Shown here: positions 1 to 6,469 of the stretch, piece after piece
Layout of the letters: every line of letters starts with the position of its first letter
How positions within the stretch are numbered: position 1 is the first letter of the stretch
Assembly (NCBI GenBank): GCA_016281475.1
Contig: JAEEIS010000176.1
Location: forward strand, 1 to 6,522
Length of the DNA stretch: 6,522 nucleotides
Reading direction: 5' to 3'
From: Bacteroidales bacterium
GTDB lineage: Bacteria > Bacteroidota > Bacteroidia > Bacteroidales > P3
Notes under the pieces: model-generated
Database searches by the model: none
What the model was told of the DNA's origin: nothing
The model's input: the letters and a program-made list of their open reading frames with translations, nothing else
Made by a program: the position numbers and the translations under genes

Positions 1-101
1 CCGTACTCCACTGCCAGCTCGGGCAGCGTCCTGCTTTCTTTAATCGCCTCTACGGCCACCTTGGCCTTGAACGATGAATCGAATTTACTTTTTCTTGGCA
101 T
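1..101 (-). CDS. IS3-family transposase OrfA, N-terminal part (runs off the window)
   Basis: The minus strand encodes an N-terminus beginning MPRKSKFDSSFKAKVAVEAI and continuing KESRTLPELAVEYG before the window edge. This basic start followed by FKAKVAVEAIKxxRTLxELAxxY matches the helix-turn-helix of OrfA proteins of IS3-family elements, which bind the terminal repeats and are normally fused to the DDE-domain OrfB product by programmed -1 frameshifting. Only about 33 codons are visible, so OrfB and the frameshift site lie outside. The ATG at 101-99 is supported by a strong Shine-Dalgarno sequence (GAAAGGAG on the minus strand, about 105-113), unusual for this window. The family is fairly sure from the motif; the subgroup and whether the element is intact cannot be judged. 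Confidence 0.8.
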   Translation of the reverse strand, partial: MPRKSKFDSSFKAKVAVEAIKESRTLPELAVEY

Positions 102-125
102 TTTTACTCCTTTCTTTTCATTCTG

Positions 126-133
126 CAAAGGTA
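126..133 (-). promoter_or_regulatory. Candidate -7 box for the transposase gene
   Basis: The minus strand reads TACCTTTG, an exact match to the Bacteroidota -7 consensus TAnnTTTG, about 25 bp upstream of the OrfA start codon. No convincing TTTG -33 element is seen about 20 bp further upstream, so the promoter may be weak or depend on an element formed differently. Confidence 0.45.
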
Positions 134-150
134 CGACTTTTTTCCCTATA

Positions 151-175
151 GCAGTTGTCTAAATTTTGGGGAGTA
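151..175 (-). repeat. Probable terminal inverted repeat of the IS3-family element
   Basis: Read on the minus strand, this stretch is TACTCCCCAAAATTTAGACA followed by ACTGC. A run of C followed by AAAxTTTAGACA is typical of IS3-family ends, and it sits about 50-75 bp upstream of the OrfA start, the usual distance for the left end. The partner repeat is outside the window, so its exact length cannot be fixed. Confidence 0.5.
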
Positions 176-228
176 TTATATTCTATTTATCAAGAATTAG
201 AGAATTGGAGAATTTGTAAACTGTATAT

Positions 229-250
229 TATGAATTTGATATGAATTTGA
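229..250. repeat. Perfect 11-bp tandem duplication
   Basis: TATGAATTTGA occurs twice head to tail, at 229-239 and 240-250, in the A/T-rich gap between the IS end and the broken AlbA_2 gene. The gap from 176 to 275 otherwise shows nothing I can name; no TAnnTTTG box is present, the nearest match being TGAATTTG inside each copy. The duplication could be slippage or a small binding-site repeat. Confidence 0.6.
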
Positions 251-275
251 GACTTTAATTACATGCAATTAATAG

Positions 276-1731
276 AAGTGGCCAATAATAGATATACTAC
301 AGAATGGTGAGTGTGTGACTTTGGAATGCAAACGGGCAAAATCCGAAGTTCCAAAATCCGTTTGGGAAACATACTCTGCATTTGCCAACACTATCGGTGG
401 AATAATTCTGTTGGGCATTGAAGAGAACCGTAAAGAAACGGATATAAAGAAACGTTTTCAAATCATCGGTGTCGATGATGCACAGAAGATAGTCAACGAC
501 TTCTGGAACACCATCAACAGCGATAAGGTGAACGATAATATCCTTAACAGTAACGATGTAGAAATAGTTGATATAAACGATGTACAGTTAGTTTGTATCC
601 ACGTGCCACAAGCTGATTGGAGAATAAAGCCCATCTATTTGAACGGCAATGTGTATAAGGGAACATACAGACGAAACCACGAAGGCGATTATCATTGTAC
701 TGAACGGCAGGTGAGAGCCATGATACGAGACTCGTTTGAGGACGGGAACGACGGTATGCTGCTGGAACACTATGATATGAACGACATCGATATAGACACA
801 TTACACCGTTACCGTACCCTATTCCAATTTCGGAATGATGGTCACGTGTGGAATGAGGTTGATGACAAAACGTTTCTCAAAAACCTTGGTGGATACATCA
901 TTGACAGGGCAACGGGCAAAGAAGGGGCTTACTATGGCCGGACTGATGATGTTCGGCAAGGGATTGTCCGTGCAAGAACGTTTTGCCAATTTCCGTATGG
1001 ACTACCTCGACTTCTGCAACCTCATCGGTGATGAACGTTATAGTGACAGACTGACATACGATGGCCGTTGGGGAAACAACCTCTATCAGTTCTTCAGCAG
1101 GGTGATACCGAAAGTCACAGCAGACCTTCCGAGACCGTTCCGTATGGAAGGGATACAGAGAGTGGATGACACTCCACAACACAAGGCAGTAAGAGAGGCT
1201 TTTACAAATGCCATCATACACTCCGACTTGCTGATGGATGCTGGAATACTACGAGTTGAAAAGCACGACGACTGATTGTGTTTCCGTAATCCTGGACTAC
1301 TGAAACTGCCTGTTGAGATGATATACGAAGGTGGTAACTCCAAAGCTCGTAATCCAAGAATTCAGAATATGCTCCGAATGATTGGTTATGGAGAGAATGT
1401 CGGGTCTGGTTTCCCGACCATCATATCAGCTTGGAAAGATGCTCAATGGGGAGAACCGAAACTGAAAAACAAGATTGAGGTTGATGCGGTGGAATTGGTA
1501 CTACCTTTAGCAATAAAAGTATCTGATGATAGTCGAAATGATAGGGTAAATTCCAGTATGATGGTCACGCTTACTATTGTCCGTTCTAATCCAGGTATTC
1601 AGAGAAAGGGTATTTCTGACATTTCAGGCAAGAGCATTTCTACAATTGACCGTCATTTAGCCATACTTATGAAGGAGGGTTTGATAGAACATCGAGATTC
1701 TGATAAGACAGGCGGGTATTATGCAAAATGA
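276..1731 (+). pseudogene. AlbA_2/Schlafen-type ATP-binding regulator, broken by frameshift and stop
   Basis: Joining the frames gives a protein of about 470-485 residues, the usual length of AlbA_2-domain putative transcriptional regulators. The N-terminal part (frame of 315-923) shows VTLECKRAK, then AFANTIGGIILLGIEE, the nucleic-acid-binding AlbA_2 fold. The middle part has EAFTNAIIHSD and, further on, GGNSKARNPRIQNMLRMIGY with GENVGSGFP, the C-terminal module annotated as HATPase_c_4. A winged helix ends the protein (ISDISGKSISTIDRHLAILM). Three lesions are visible. First, no good start: the in-frame codons from 276 encode KWPIIDILQNGE, clearly family-like, without an ATG, and only a GTG at 315 or an out-of-frame ATG at 263 is available. 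Second, an extra G in the run 924-927 shifts the frame within GKEG/LTMAGL. Third, TGA at 1273-1275 interrupts VEKHDD/LCFRNPG. The family is confident; real decay versus sequencing error in the G run is open. Confidence 0.82.
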
Positions 1732-2070
1732 GGTTGGTAGCTGTATTTCAGACTTGAATCTACGTATTGCCGAGGGGGCAAGTCTGTCTTGGCACAGAGT
1801 ATCAACGGAGGAACTGCCTCAACAAAGGATTTCGACGAATGGGTACGCAGTTGCGACGACTTGGAGAATTGCGTTTTCTGTGACTTCTGCAACAGAGCGT
1901 TGCTGCCCATCTATGAGATAATACCTGAAGGCTACCGACTCACCCCTGAGAACGTCAAGAAAGCCTGCTTCGACCATCTAAACCTGCAGGAAAAACTCAA
2001 ACAAGAAAATGTCAAACATGGCACCAAGAGAATCTTATTCCATACAGAGGGGGGAACAATACCGAATTGA
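1721..2070 (+). pseudogene. Unrecognised gene, 5' portion, probably split from the next frame
   Basis: I do not recognise this protein. The ATG at 1721 overlaps the end of the AlbA_2 gene by 11 bp, which suggests translational coupling in one operon. It reads MQNEVGSCISDLNLRIAEG, then at the G5 run 1774-1778 the better protein frame changes and continues GKSVLAQSINGGTASTKDFD, then EWVRSCDDLENCVFCDFCNR, and on to KRILFHTEGG, ending at the TGA at 2068-2070. The only alternative start in the second frame is a TTG at 1789. A C-x2-C-x2-C cluster (CVFCDFC) with one more Cys seven residues before it could bind metal, but that is only a suggestion. At the G6 run 2049-2054 one missing G would join this frame to the following one, so the piece is probably the N-terminal half of a gene ending at 2504. 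Confidence 0.45.
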
Positions 2071-2087
2071 TTCATGGCGATGAGGAC

Positions 2088-2504
2088 ATGTACACCAAGA
2101 AAGACACAGAAGTTTGGTGGAGCCTGCATGTCTATCTGCTCAACTTTGAAGACAAACATTGTGGGTTCAGTGTCTCACTGATAGCTAGCGAAGGCGGCAG
2201 TAACCAGGCTAAAACAGTGTTTAAAAACACATTCACCCGCGAGCTTGACCTTGAGGATGGTTGCGAAGAGATGGTCATTGATACCGAACGCACAGGAGGC
2301 AAACCGGAATACTCTGCCGAAGCCACATGGTATGGAGAGTTCCATGGTTGGCAGGATGCCACCAACGATGTCCTGAACGGCAATGCCCACAAAGTGCTTT
2401 GCTGCAATGGCGAAGAGGTACAAATCATGCTCGACGGCAAGGGGAAAGACAAAGACCATGTCGGCGTGAAGGGAACCATTACGATCCCTTGGATTGGTTA
2501 CTGA
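2088..2504 (+). CDS. Hypothetical protein, 138 residues; probably the 3' portion of a split gene
   Basis: The frame is open from at least 2067 and the first ATG gives MYTKKDTEVWWSLHVYLLNF, ending KGTITIPWIGY. There is no signal peptide or membrane segment; the protein is acidic and rich in alternating hydrophobic and polar residues with aromatic patches (EVWWSLHVYLLNF, EATWYGEFHGW), suggesting a soluble beta-rich fold. I recognise no family or catalytic motif. The ATG has only a weak purine-rich stretch (GATGAGG) in front. The frame stays open upstream of the ATG, reading GGNNTELIHGDEDMYTKKD, which joins smoothly to the preceding frame if one G is restored in the run 2049-2054. It is therefore either a short gene in its own right or, more likely, the C-terminal half of the upstream gene. 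A strong terminator follows 18 bp after the stop. Confidence 0.55.
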   Translation: MYTKKDTEVWWSLHVYLLNFEDKHCGFSVSLIASEGGSNQAKTVFKNTFTRELDLEDGCEEMVIDTERTGGKPEYSAEATWYGEFHGWQDATNDVLNGNAHKVLCCNGEEVQIMLDGKGKDKDHVGVKGTITIPWIGY

Positions 2505-2522
2505 TTCCGACCCTATAATCAG

Positions 2523-2555
2523 AAAGAGGGCGTCTTTTCTGACACCCTCTTTTTT
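2523..2555 (+). terminator. Rho-independent terminator closing the accessory block
   Basis: A 12-bp stem (2523-2534 with 2541-2552, one C/A mismatch at 2531/2544) encloses the loop TTTTCT and runs into a T tract to 2555. It lies just after the stop of the upstream plus-strand gene. On the minus strand the same hairpin is followed only by TTTCTG, so it may also serve the convergent flippase gene, but less efficiently. Confidence 0.8.
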
Positions 2556-2589
2556 CCACAGTCCACGATTTCATGGGTGGACGGCTATA

Positions 2590-4089
2590 CTACTTTCTCA
2601 ACCTCAGGATATGGTCTACCTCTGCGCTGACATGCATACGACGTATGCCGACGTATGCGACAATGGCGAAGAGGAGTGTTCGCAACAGGGCTTGAAACAA
2701 CACGGCAGGCAGCCCCGTTCCAAGGCGGCCAAAAAGTGGCGACAGCAACCATTGCCACAATACATTGAGTCCAAATAGCAAAACCGTAAACAGCAACACC
2801 CACAGCTGTTTGCGACAGAACAAGGTGACACCCAACCTCCGCCACAGCAACGTGAGCAACGGAGTGAAATATACTATGTAAGCCAACATCGTGGCACACG
2901 CCGATCCCGTAACCCCGAGTGGCGGTATCAAGCAGACATTGAAGCCGATGGCCGCAGCCGTAAGCAACGAAATGAAGAGCAGTGAATAGGTGTAGTGTTG
3001 GGAAAAATTAAGGATGTTGGTGGCGATACTAAGGGATGAGTTGAGGATGTTGGCAATACCCAGAAAGAGCACCACCCAGAGTCCCGAGACGTACCGGTCG
3101 CCATTGGGGATGACGGCAAAGAGCGGCTCGATATTAATCCAAATAAAGAATAGCAACATGCACGCCACCAGCATCTGGTGGAGCGACACCTGTTGTCCCA
3201 AGCGGTTCACTTCCTCGATGTTGCCGTCGGCAACGGCCTGTGAGATAATGGGGCTGGAGATGGCACCTAAAGAACGGTAGGGTATCTCCACCACGTTAGC
3301 AATGTAGCAGGCTATAGTATAGATGCCTGCCAACTTCAATCCCTCCTTGGCAAGAAACAGGGAATTGAACAGCTTGATGTTGCCCGCCAGCACGGTGGCG
3401 GTCATAAAGAGTGTATACACCGCAACCTCACGAAACAGGGCCTTGTCGACAAACTGCCAGTCGAGCCGAAAGGACACCCTACCCAACGACATCAGGTAGA
3501 AAAAGTTGATAATCGTGGCTATCGCCCAACTGGAACAAAAGAGGATTACGAAGAGGTCGAGCGAAACAATGCCGTATCCGTAAAGCAGATAGGTGACGAG
3601 GTTGAGAAGCCTAATCACCACCTCGCGCACAAACTTGGGCAAAGCTATGTGCAGCAGCACGCTGGCATTGGTCTCGAACACCGTCATATAGAGCGTAAAA
3701 AAAGTCAACGGCAGCAGCAGATAGACATAGTCGACCAACAATGGGGCAGACTTGGAGTAATAGGCCACCACACCATCCTTGAAAACAAAGAAAAAGATGG
3801 CGATAATAGTAAACCCTATCAGCGGAAGAATCAGCGTCCAGCCAAAGAAACCATGGTCGCGATGCTCGGGATCCTTGAACCGTGGGTAGAAACGGAGAAT
3901 GGAGGCGTTGGTGCCCAGCTGTGCAAGGCCAGAGAACAGCATGGCAGCATCCACCATCACCCGCGTCAGCCCTACCTCCTCCTGTGTGAGCAGGTCGGTG
4001 ACTACAAAAAAGGTGGTGAAGGCCCCGATGATGACTCCTAGATAATTAGCCAGAGCCCCTTTAATACTCTGTTTTGCAATTACACCCAT
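2590..4089 (-). CDS. Polysaccharide/lipid-linked oligosaccharide flippase (MOP superfamily, Wzx-like)
   Basis: This 499-residue, very hydrophobic protein has about 14 predicted membrane segments (roughly residues 11-31, 44-60, 84-103, 119-138, 158-175, 178-198, 221-243, 251-271, 303-323, 333-357, 368-386, 393-413, 428-449 and 460-481), the hallmark of polysaccharide flippases of the MOP superfamily, which move undecaprenyl-linked sugar units across the inner membrane. MGVIAKQSIKGALANYLGVI at the N-terminus and the basic C-terminus RLRK fit flippases of Bacteroidales. The ATG at 4089 is chosen over the upstream ATG at 4167 because the extra 26 residues would lie upstream of the promoter box at 4117-4124 and do not look like part of the family. 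No glycosyltransferase lies beside it, so the substrate (O-antigen, capsule or other) cannot be told. The gene is intact and probably monocistronic here. Family confident, exact substrate unknown. Confidence 0.88.
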   Translation of the reverse strand: MGVIAKQSIKGALANYLGVIIGAFTTFFVVTDLLTQEEVGLTRVMVDAAMLFSGLAQLGTNASILRFYPRFKDPEHRDHGFFGWTLILPLIGFTIIAIFFFVFKDGVVAYYSKSAPLLVDYVYLLLPLTFFTLYMTVFETNASVLLHIALPKFVREVVIRLLNLVTYLLYGYGIVSLDLFVILFCSSWAIATIINFFYLMSLGRVSFRLDWQFVDKALFREVAVYTLFMTATVLAGNIKLFNSLFLAKEGLKLAGIYTIACYIANVVEIPYRSLGAISSPIISQAVADGNIEEVNRLGQQVSLHQMLVACMLLFFIWINIEPLFAVIPNGDRYVSGLWVVLFLGIANILNSSLSIATNILNFSQHYTYSLLFISLLTAAAIGFNVCLIPPLGVTGSACATMLAYIVYFTPLLTLLWRRLGVTLFCRKQLWVLLFTVLLFGLNVLWQWLLSPLFGRLGTGLPAVLFQALLRTLLFAIVAYVGIRRMHVSAEVDHILRLRK

Positions 4090-4116
4090 GCCTTTGTTAA
4101 ATACCAATTTTGGATG

Positions 4117-4149
4117 CAAAAGTACACAAAAAAATGGATATTTCGACAA
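4117..4149 (-). promoter_or_regulatory. Promoter of the flippase gene
   Basis: The minus strand carries TACTTTTG (4124-4117), matching the Bacteroidota -7 box TAnnTTTG, and TTG (4149-4147) 22 bp upstream, near the expected -33 position. The start codon lies 27 bp downstream of the -7 box, which gives a short leader and argues for translation from 4089. Confidence 0.65.
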
Positions 4150-4177
4150 CGGAAGACAATAATTCAAAAAAAGTTCG

Positions 4178-4185
4178 TATCTTTG
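4178..4185 (+). promoter_or_regulatory. -7 promoter box of the EF-G paralogue gene
   Basis: TATCTTTG matches the Bacteroidota TAnnTTTG box exactly and would start transcription around 4190, leaving an A/T-rich leader of about 85 bases before the ATG at 4277. No TTTG -33 element is found at the usual spacing; instead GACAA occurs twice, at 4145-4149 and 4155-4159. An imperfect -33 box suggests dependence on an activator. In Bacteroides thetaiotaomicron the equivalent gene is known to be activated by the CRP-like regulator Cur, but I cannot identify a Cur site here. Confidence 0.65.
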
Positions 4186-4276
4186 CCTTTCAATTGACTG
4201 GAGTAAAAGACCTTGCCTTTTGCTCTAGTATGTTTACACATAGATAGATAACAAATAAATAAATATAATACAAACA

Positions 4277-6409
4277 ATGAAGATTTACCAGACTAACGAC
4301 ATCCGCAACATCGCCCTCGTGGGTGGTGCCAAATCGGGCAAGACCACCATGGCGGAAGCCATGGCCTTCTGCGGCGGCCTCATCAACCGTCGTGGCAGCG
4401 TGGACAACAAAAACACCATCAGCGACTATCGCGACATCGAAATTGACCGCAAATACTCGGTCGAAACCTCCCTCATGTACACCGAATTTGGTGGCAAGAA
4501 GGTGAACATCCTCGATGTGCCCGGCTTCGCCGACTACCAGGGCGAGCTGGCAGCAGCCCTCAGCGTGGTGGAGGCTGCCGTGGTCGTGGTCAACGCCCAG
4601 AGCGGTGTCGAGGTCGGCACCGAAGTCGCCAACCGCTATGCCGCCAAACTCGGCACTCCCATGATCTACGTCGTCAACCATCTTGATGCCGAAAAGGCCA
4701 ACTTCGACGAGAGCGTCAACCAACTGAAGGACTTCTTCGGCGCCAAGTGCACCGTGCTCCAGTTCCCCACCAACGCCGGATTGGGTTTCAACCAGATTGT
4801 CGACATCGTCACCAACAAGATGTACACCTTCAAGGACGGCAAGGCCACCGAGGAAGACATCCCCGCCGCCTACGCCGACCGTGCCGCCGAGATGCGCGAA
4901 GCCCTCGTTGAGGAAGCTGCCGCTGCCGACGACGAGCTGATGGAGAAATATTTCGAAAATGGCGACCTCACCCCCGAGGAACTGACCAAGGCCCTCAAAC
5001 TCGCCATCGACAAGCGCGACCTCTTCCCCATCCTCTGCTCCTCCGCCAAGGAGAACATGGGTGTCGCCCGCCTGCTCGAATTCATCGGCCAGAACGTGCC
5101 CGCCCCCAACGAGGTGGCAGAGCCCAAGAAGACCCAGGCCGGCAAAGAGCTCAAGTGCGACAACGCCAACCCCACCGTGGCATTCGCATTCAAGAGCGCC
5201 AAGGATAAAAACCTCGGCGAAATCACCTATCTCCGCATCTACGACGGCGAACTGGCCGAGGCTCAGGACGTGGTGAACGCCTGCAACCAGAGCAAGGAGC
5301 GCGTCAGCCAGGTGCTCGTCTGCAGCGGCAAGGACCGTCAGCGTGTCGAGAAAGCCTGCGCCGGCGACATCATCTGCACCATCAAGCTGAAAGATGTAAA
5401 AATCAACCACACCCTCACCACCGCCAAGAACACCGATGACGCCGTCGAGGAGATTGTCTTCCCGACTCCCATCTACCAAGTCGCCGTCAAGGCCGCCAAC
5501 AGCAACGACGACGAAAAGGTCGGTGCCGCACTGAAAGACCTCGCCACCTACGACCGCAGCCTCTCGCTCGAGAACAGCCGCGAACTGCGCCAGGTCATCC
5601 TCGGCTGCCAGGGCGAGCTGCACCTCAACACCGTCAAGTGGTATTTCGAGAACCAGTACAAGCTGGGTGTCAACTTCACCGCCCCCAACATCCCCTACCG
5701 CGAGACCATCACCAAGAGCGCCGAAGCCATGTACCGCCACAAGAAACAGTCTGGTGGTTCCGGTCAGTTCGGTGAAGTCCACATGCTCATCGAGCCCTAC
5801 TACGACGGCATGCCCAATCAGACCAAGTACCCCATCCGCGACACTCAGGAATATCCTCTGGAGTGGGGCGGCAAGCTGGTCTTCAACAACTGCATCGTCG
5901 GCGGTAGCATCGACGCACGCTTCATGCCCGCCATCCTCAAAGGTATCATGGAGAAAATGGAGCAAGGTCCTCTCACCGGTTCCTACGCTCGCGACATCGT
6001 CGTCAACATCTACGACGGTAAGATGCACCCCGTCGACTCCAACGAAACCGCCTTCAAGATTGCAGGCCGTACCGCCTTCCGCGAAGCCTTCAAGCTGGCC
6101 AACCCCAAGATTAAGGAACCCATCTACGACGTCGCCGTCACCGTCCCGACCGAGAGCCAGGGAGGCGTGATGACCGACCTGCAGGGCCGCCGCGCCATCG
6201 TCATGGGCATGGATGCCGAGGGCAAATACACCACCCTTAAGGCCAAAGCCCCGTTGGCCGAAATGAACCGCTACTGCACCGCCCTGAGCTCCCTCACCAG
6301 CGGCCGCGGTACCTTCACCATGACCTTCAGCAGCTACGAACTCGTCCCCACCGACGTCCAGCAGGCCCTCCTCAAAGCCTACGAAGAAGCCGCCGCAGAG
6401 GAAGAGTAA
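4277..6409 (+). CDS. fusA2: Elongation factor G paralogue, EF-G2 type, with altered GTPase motifs
   Basis: This 710-residue cytosolic protein has the five-domain layout of EF-G: G domain (1 to about 285), II (290-395), III (400-475), IV (476-600) and V (605-690). The GTPase motifs depart from canonical EF-G. The P-loop is GGAKSGKT (16-23) where EF-G has AHIDAGKT, so the conserved Asp is Lys19. Switch I reads RKYSV (58-62) in place of RGITI. The DTPGH motif is DVPGF (80-84), so the catalytic His is Phe84. G4 is NHLD (134-137) for NKMD. Domain IV keeps KKQSGGxGQFGEV (489-501), with Ser495 where EF-G has Arg, and the tip YDGKMHPVDSNE with His584. Such changes match the Bacteroides EF-G2 paralogues, which drive translation without GTP hydrolysis and matter under carbon limitation and in gut colonisation. 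Codons are strongly biased to C-ending forms, suggesting very high expression. The leader has no Shine-Dalgarno sequence. The gene symbol is by analogy. Confidence 0.92.
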   Translation: MKIYQTNDIRNIALVGGAKSGKTTMAEAMAFCGGLINRRGSVDNKNTISDYRDIEIDRKYSVETSLMYTEFGGKKVNILDVPGFADYQGELAAALSVVEAAVVVVNAQSGVEVGTEVANRYAAKLGTPMIYVVNHLDAEKANFDESVNQLKDFFGAKCTVLQFPTNAGLGFNQIVDIVTNKMYTFKDGKATEEDIPAAYADRAAEMREALVEEAAAADDELMEKYFENGDLTPEELTKALKLAIDKRDLFPILCSSAKENMGVARLLEFIGQNVPAPNEVAEPKKTQAGKELKCDNANPTVAFAFKSAKDKNLGEITYLRIYDGELAEAQDVVNACNQSKERVSQVLVCSGKDRQRVEKACAGDIICTIKLKDVKINHTLTTAKNTDDAVEEIVFPTPIYQVAVKAANSNDDEKVGAALKDLATYDRSLSLENSRELRQVILGCQGELHLNTVKWYFENQYKLGVNFTAPNIPYRETITKSAEAMYRHKKQSGGSGQFGEVHMLIEPYYDGMPNQTKYPIRDTQEYPLEWGGKLVFNNCIVGGSIDARFMPAILKGIMEKMEQGPLTGSYARDIVVNIYDGKMHPVDSNETAFKIAGRTAFREAFKLANPKIKEPIYDVAVTVPTESQGGVMTDLQGRRAIVMGMDAEGKYTTLKAKAPLAEMNRYCTALSSLTSGRGTFTMTFSSYELVPTDVQQALLKAYEEAAAEEE

Positions 6410-6429
6410 TCAACAACTTTTCATACAGC

Positions 6430-6469
6430 AAAAGAGGATGCCCAACATCTGGGTATCCTCTTTTCTTTT
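6430..6469 (+). terminator. Rho-independent terminator after the EF-G paralogue
   Basis: A 15-bp stem (6430-6444 with 6450-6464, one G-T wobble) with loop ACATC is followed by a T-rich tail TTTTCTTTT. It begins 20 bp after the stop codon, so the gene is transcribed alone. The A tract at the stem base would also give a U run on the other strand, so it may work both ways. From 6470 to the end of the window no gene is seen. Confidence 0.88.

Larger units (their letters stand above)
1..175 (-). mobile_element. End of an IS3-family insertion sequence
   Basis: The OrfA start, its leader and a probable terminal repeat make up one end of an insertion sequence that extends out of the window to the left. 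The outer boundary is put at about 172-175 because the sequence there, read on the minus strand as CTCCCCAAAATTTAGACA, resembles the ends of IS3-type elements, and DNA beyond it turns sharply A/T-rich. The other end and the target duplication are not visible, so the boundary is an inference. Confidence 0.65.

Noticed and set aside
924..927. Programmed frameshifting as an explanation for the break in the AlbA_2 gene
   Set aside because: A G4 run is not a known slippery heptamer, there is no following stimulatory hairpin that I can see, and a separate stop codon further on would still block the product.
2494..2778. Plus-strand open frame of 94 codons crossing the terminator at 2523-2555
   Set aside because: It runs through a strong hairpin and then opposite the 3' end of the flippase gene; the product has no protein-like pattern.
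3649..4041. Plus-strand open frame of 130 codons
   Set aside because: It lies opposite the flippase coding sequence, has a Gln/His/Lys-rich product with no recognisable features and no promoter or ribosome binding site.
4090..4167. N-terminal extension of the flippase to an upstream ATG at 4167
   Set aside because: The extra 26 codons would span the promoter box at 4117-4124 and precede the family-typical start MGVIAKQSIKG, so translation from 4089 is preferred.
4190..6028. Long minus-strand open frame of 612 codons opposite the EF-G paralogue
   Set aside because: Its product is a low-complexity run rich in Val, Gly, Asp, Leu and Glu, as expected from the complement of C-ending codons. It lies wholly inside an unmistakable EF-G gene and has no family features.
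5667..6170. Plus-strand open frame of 167 codons inside the EF-G paralogue gene
   Set aside because: It is a Ser/Pro/Thr-rich out-of-frame reading of the biased EF-G codons.
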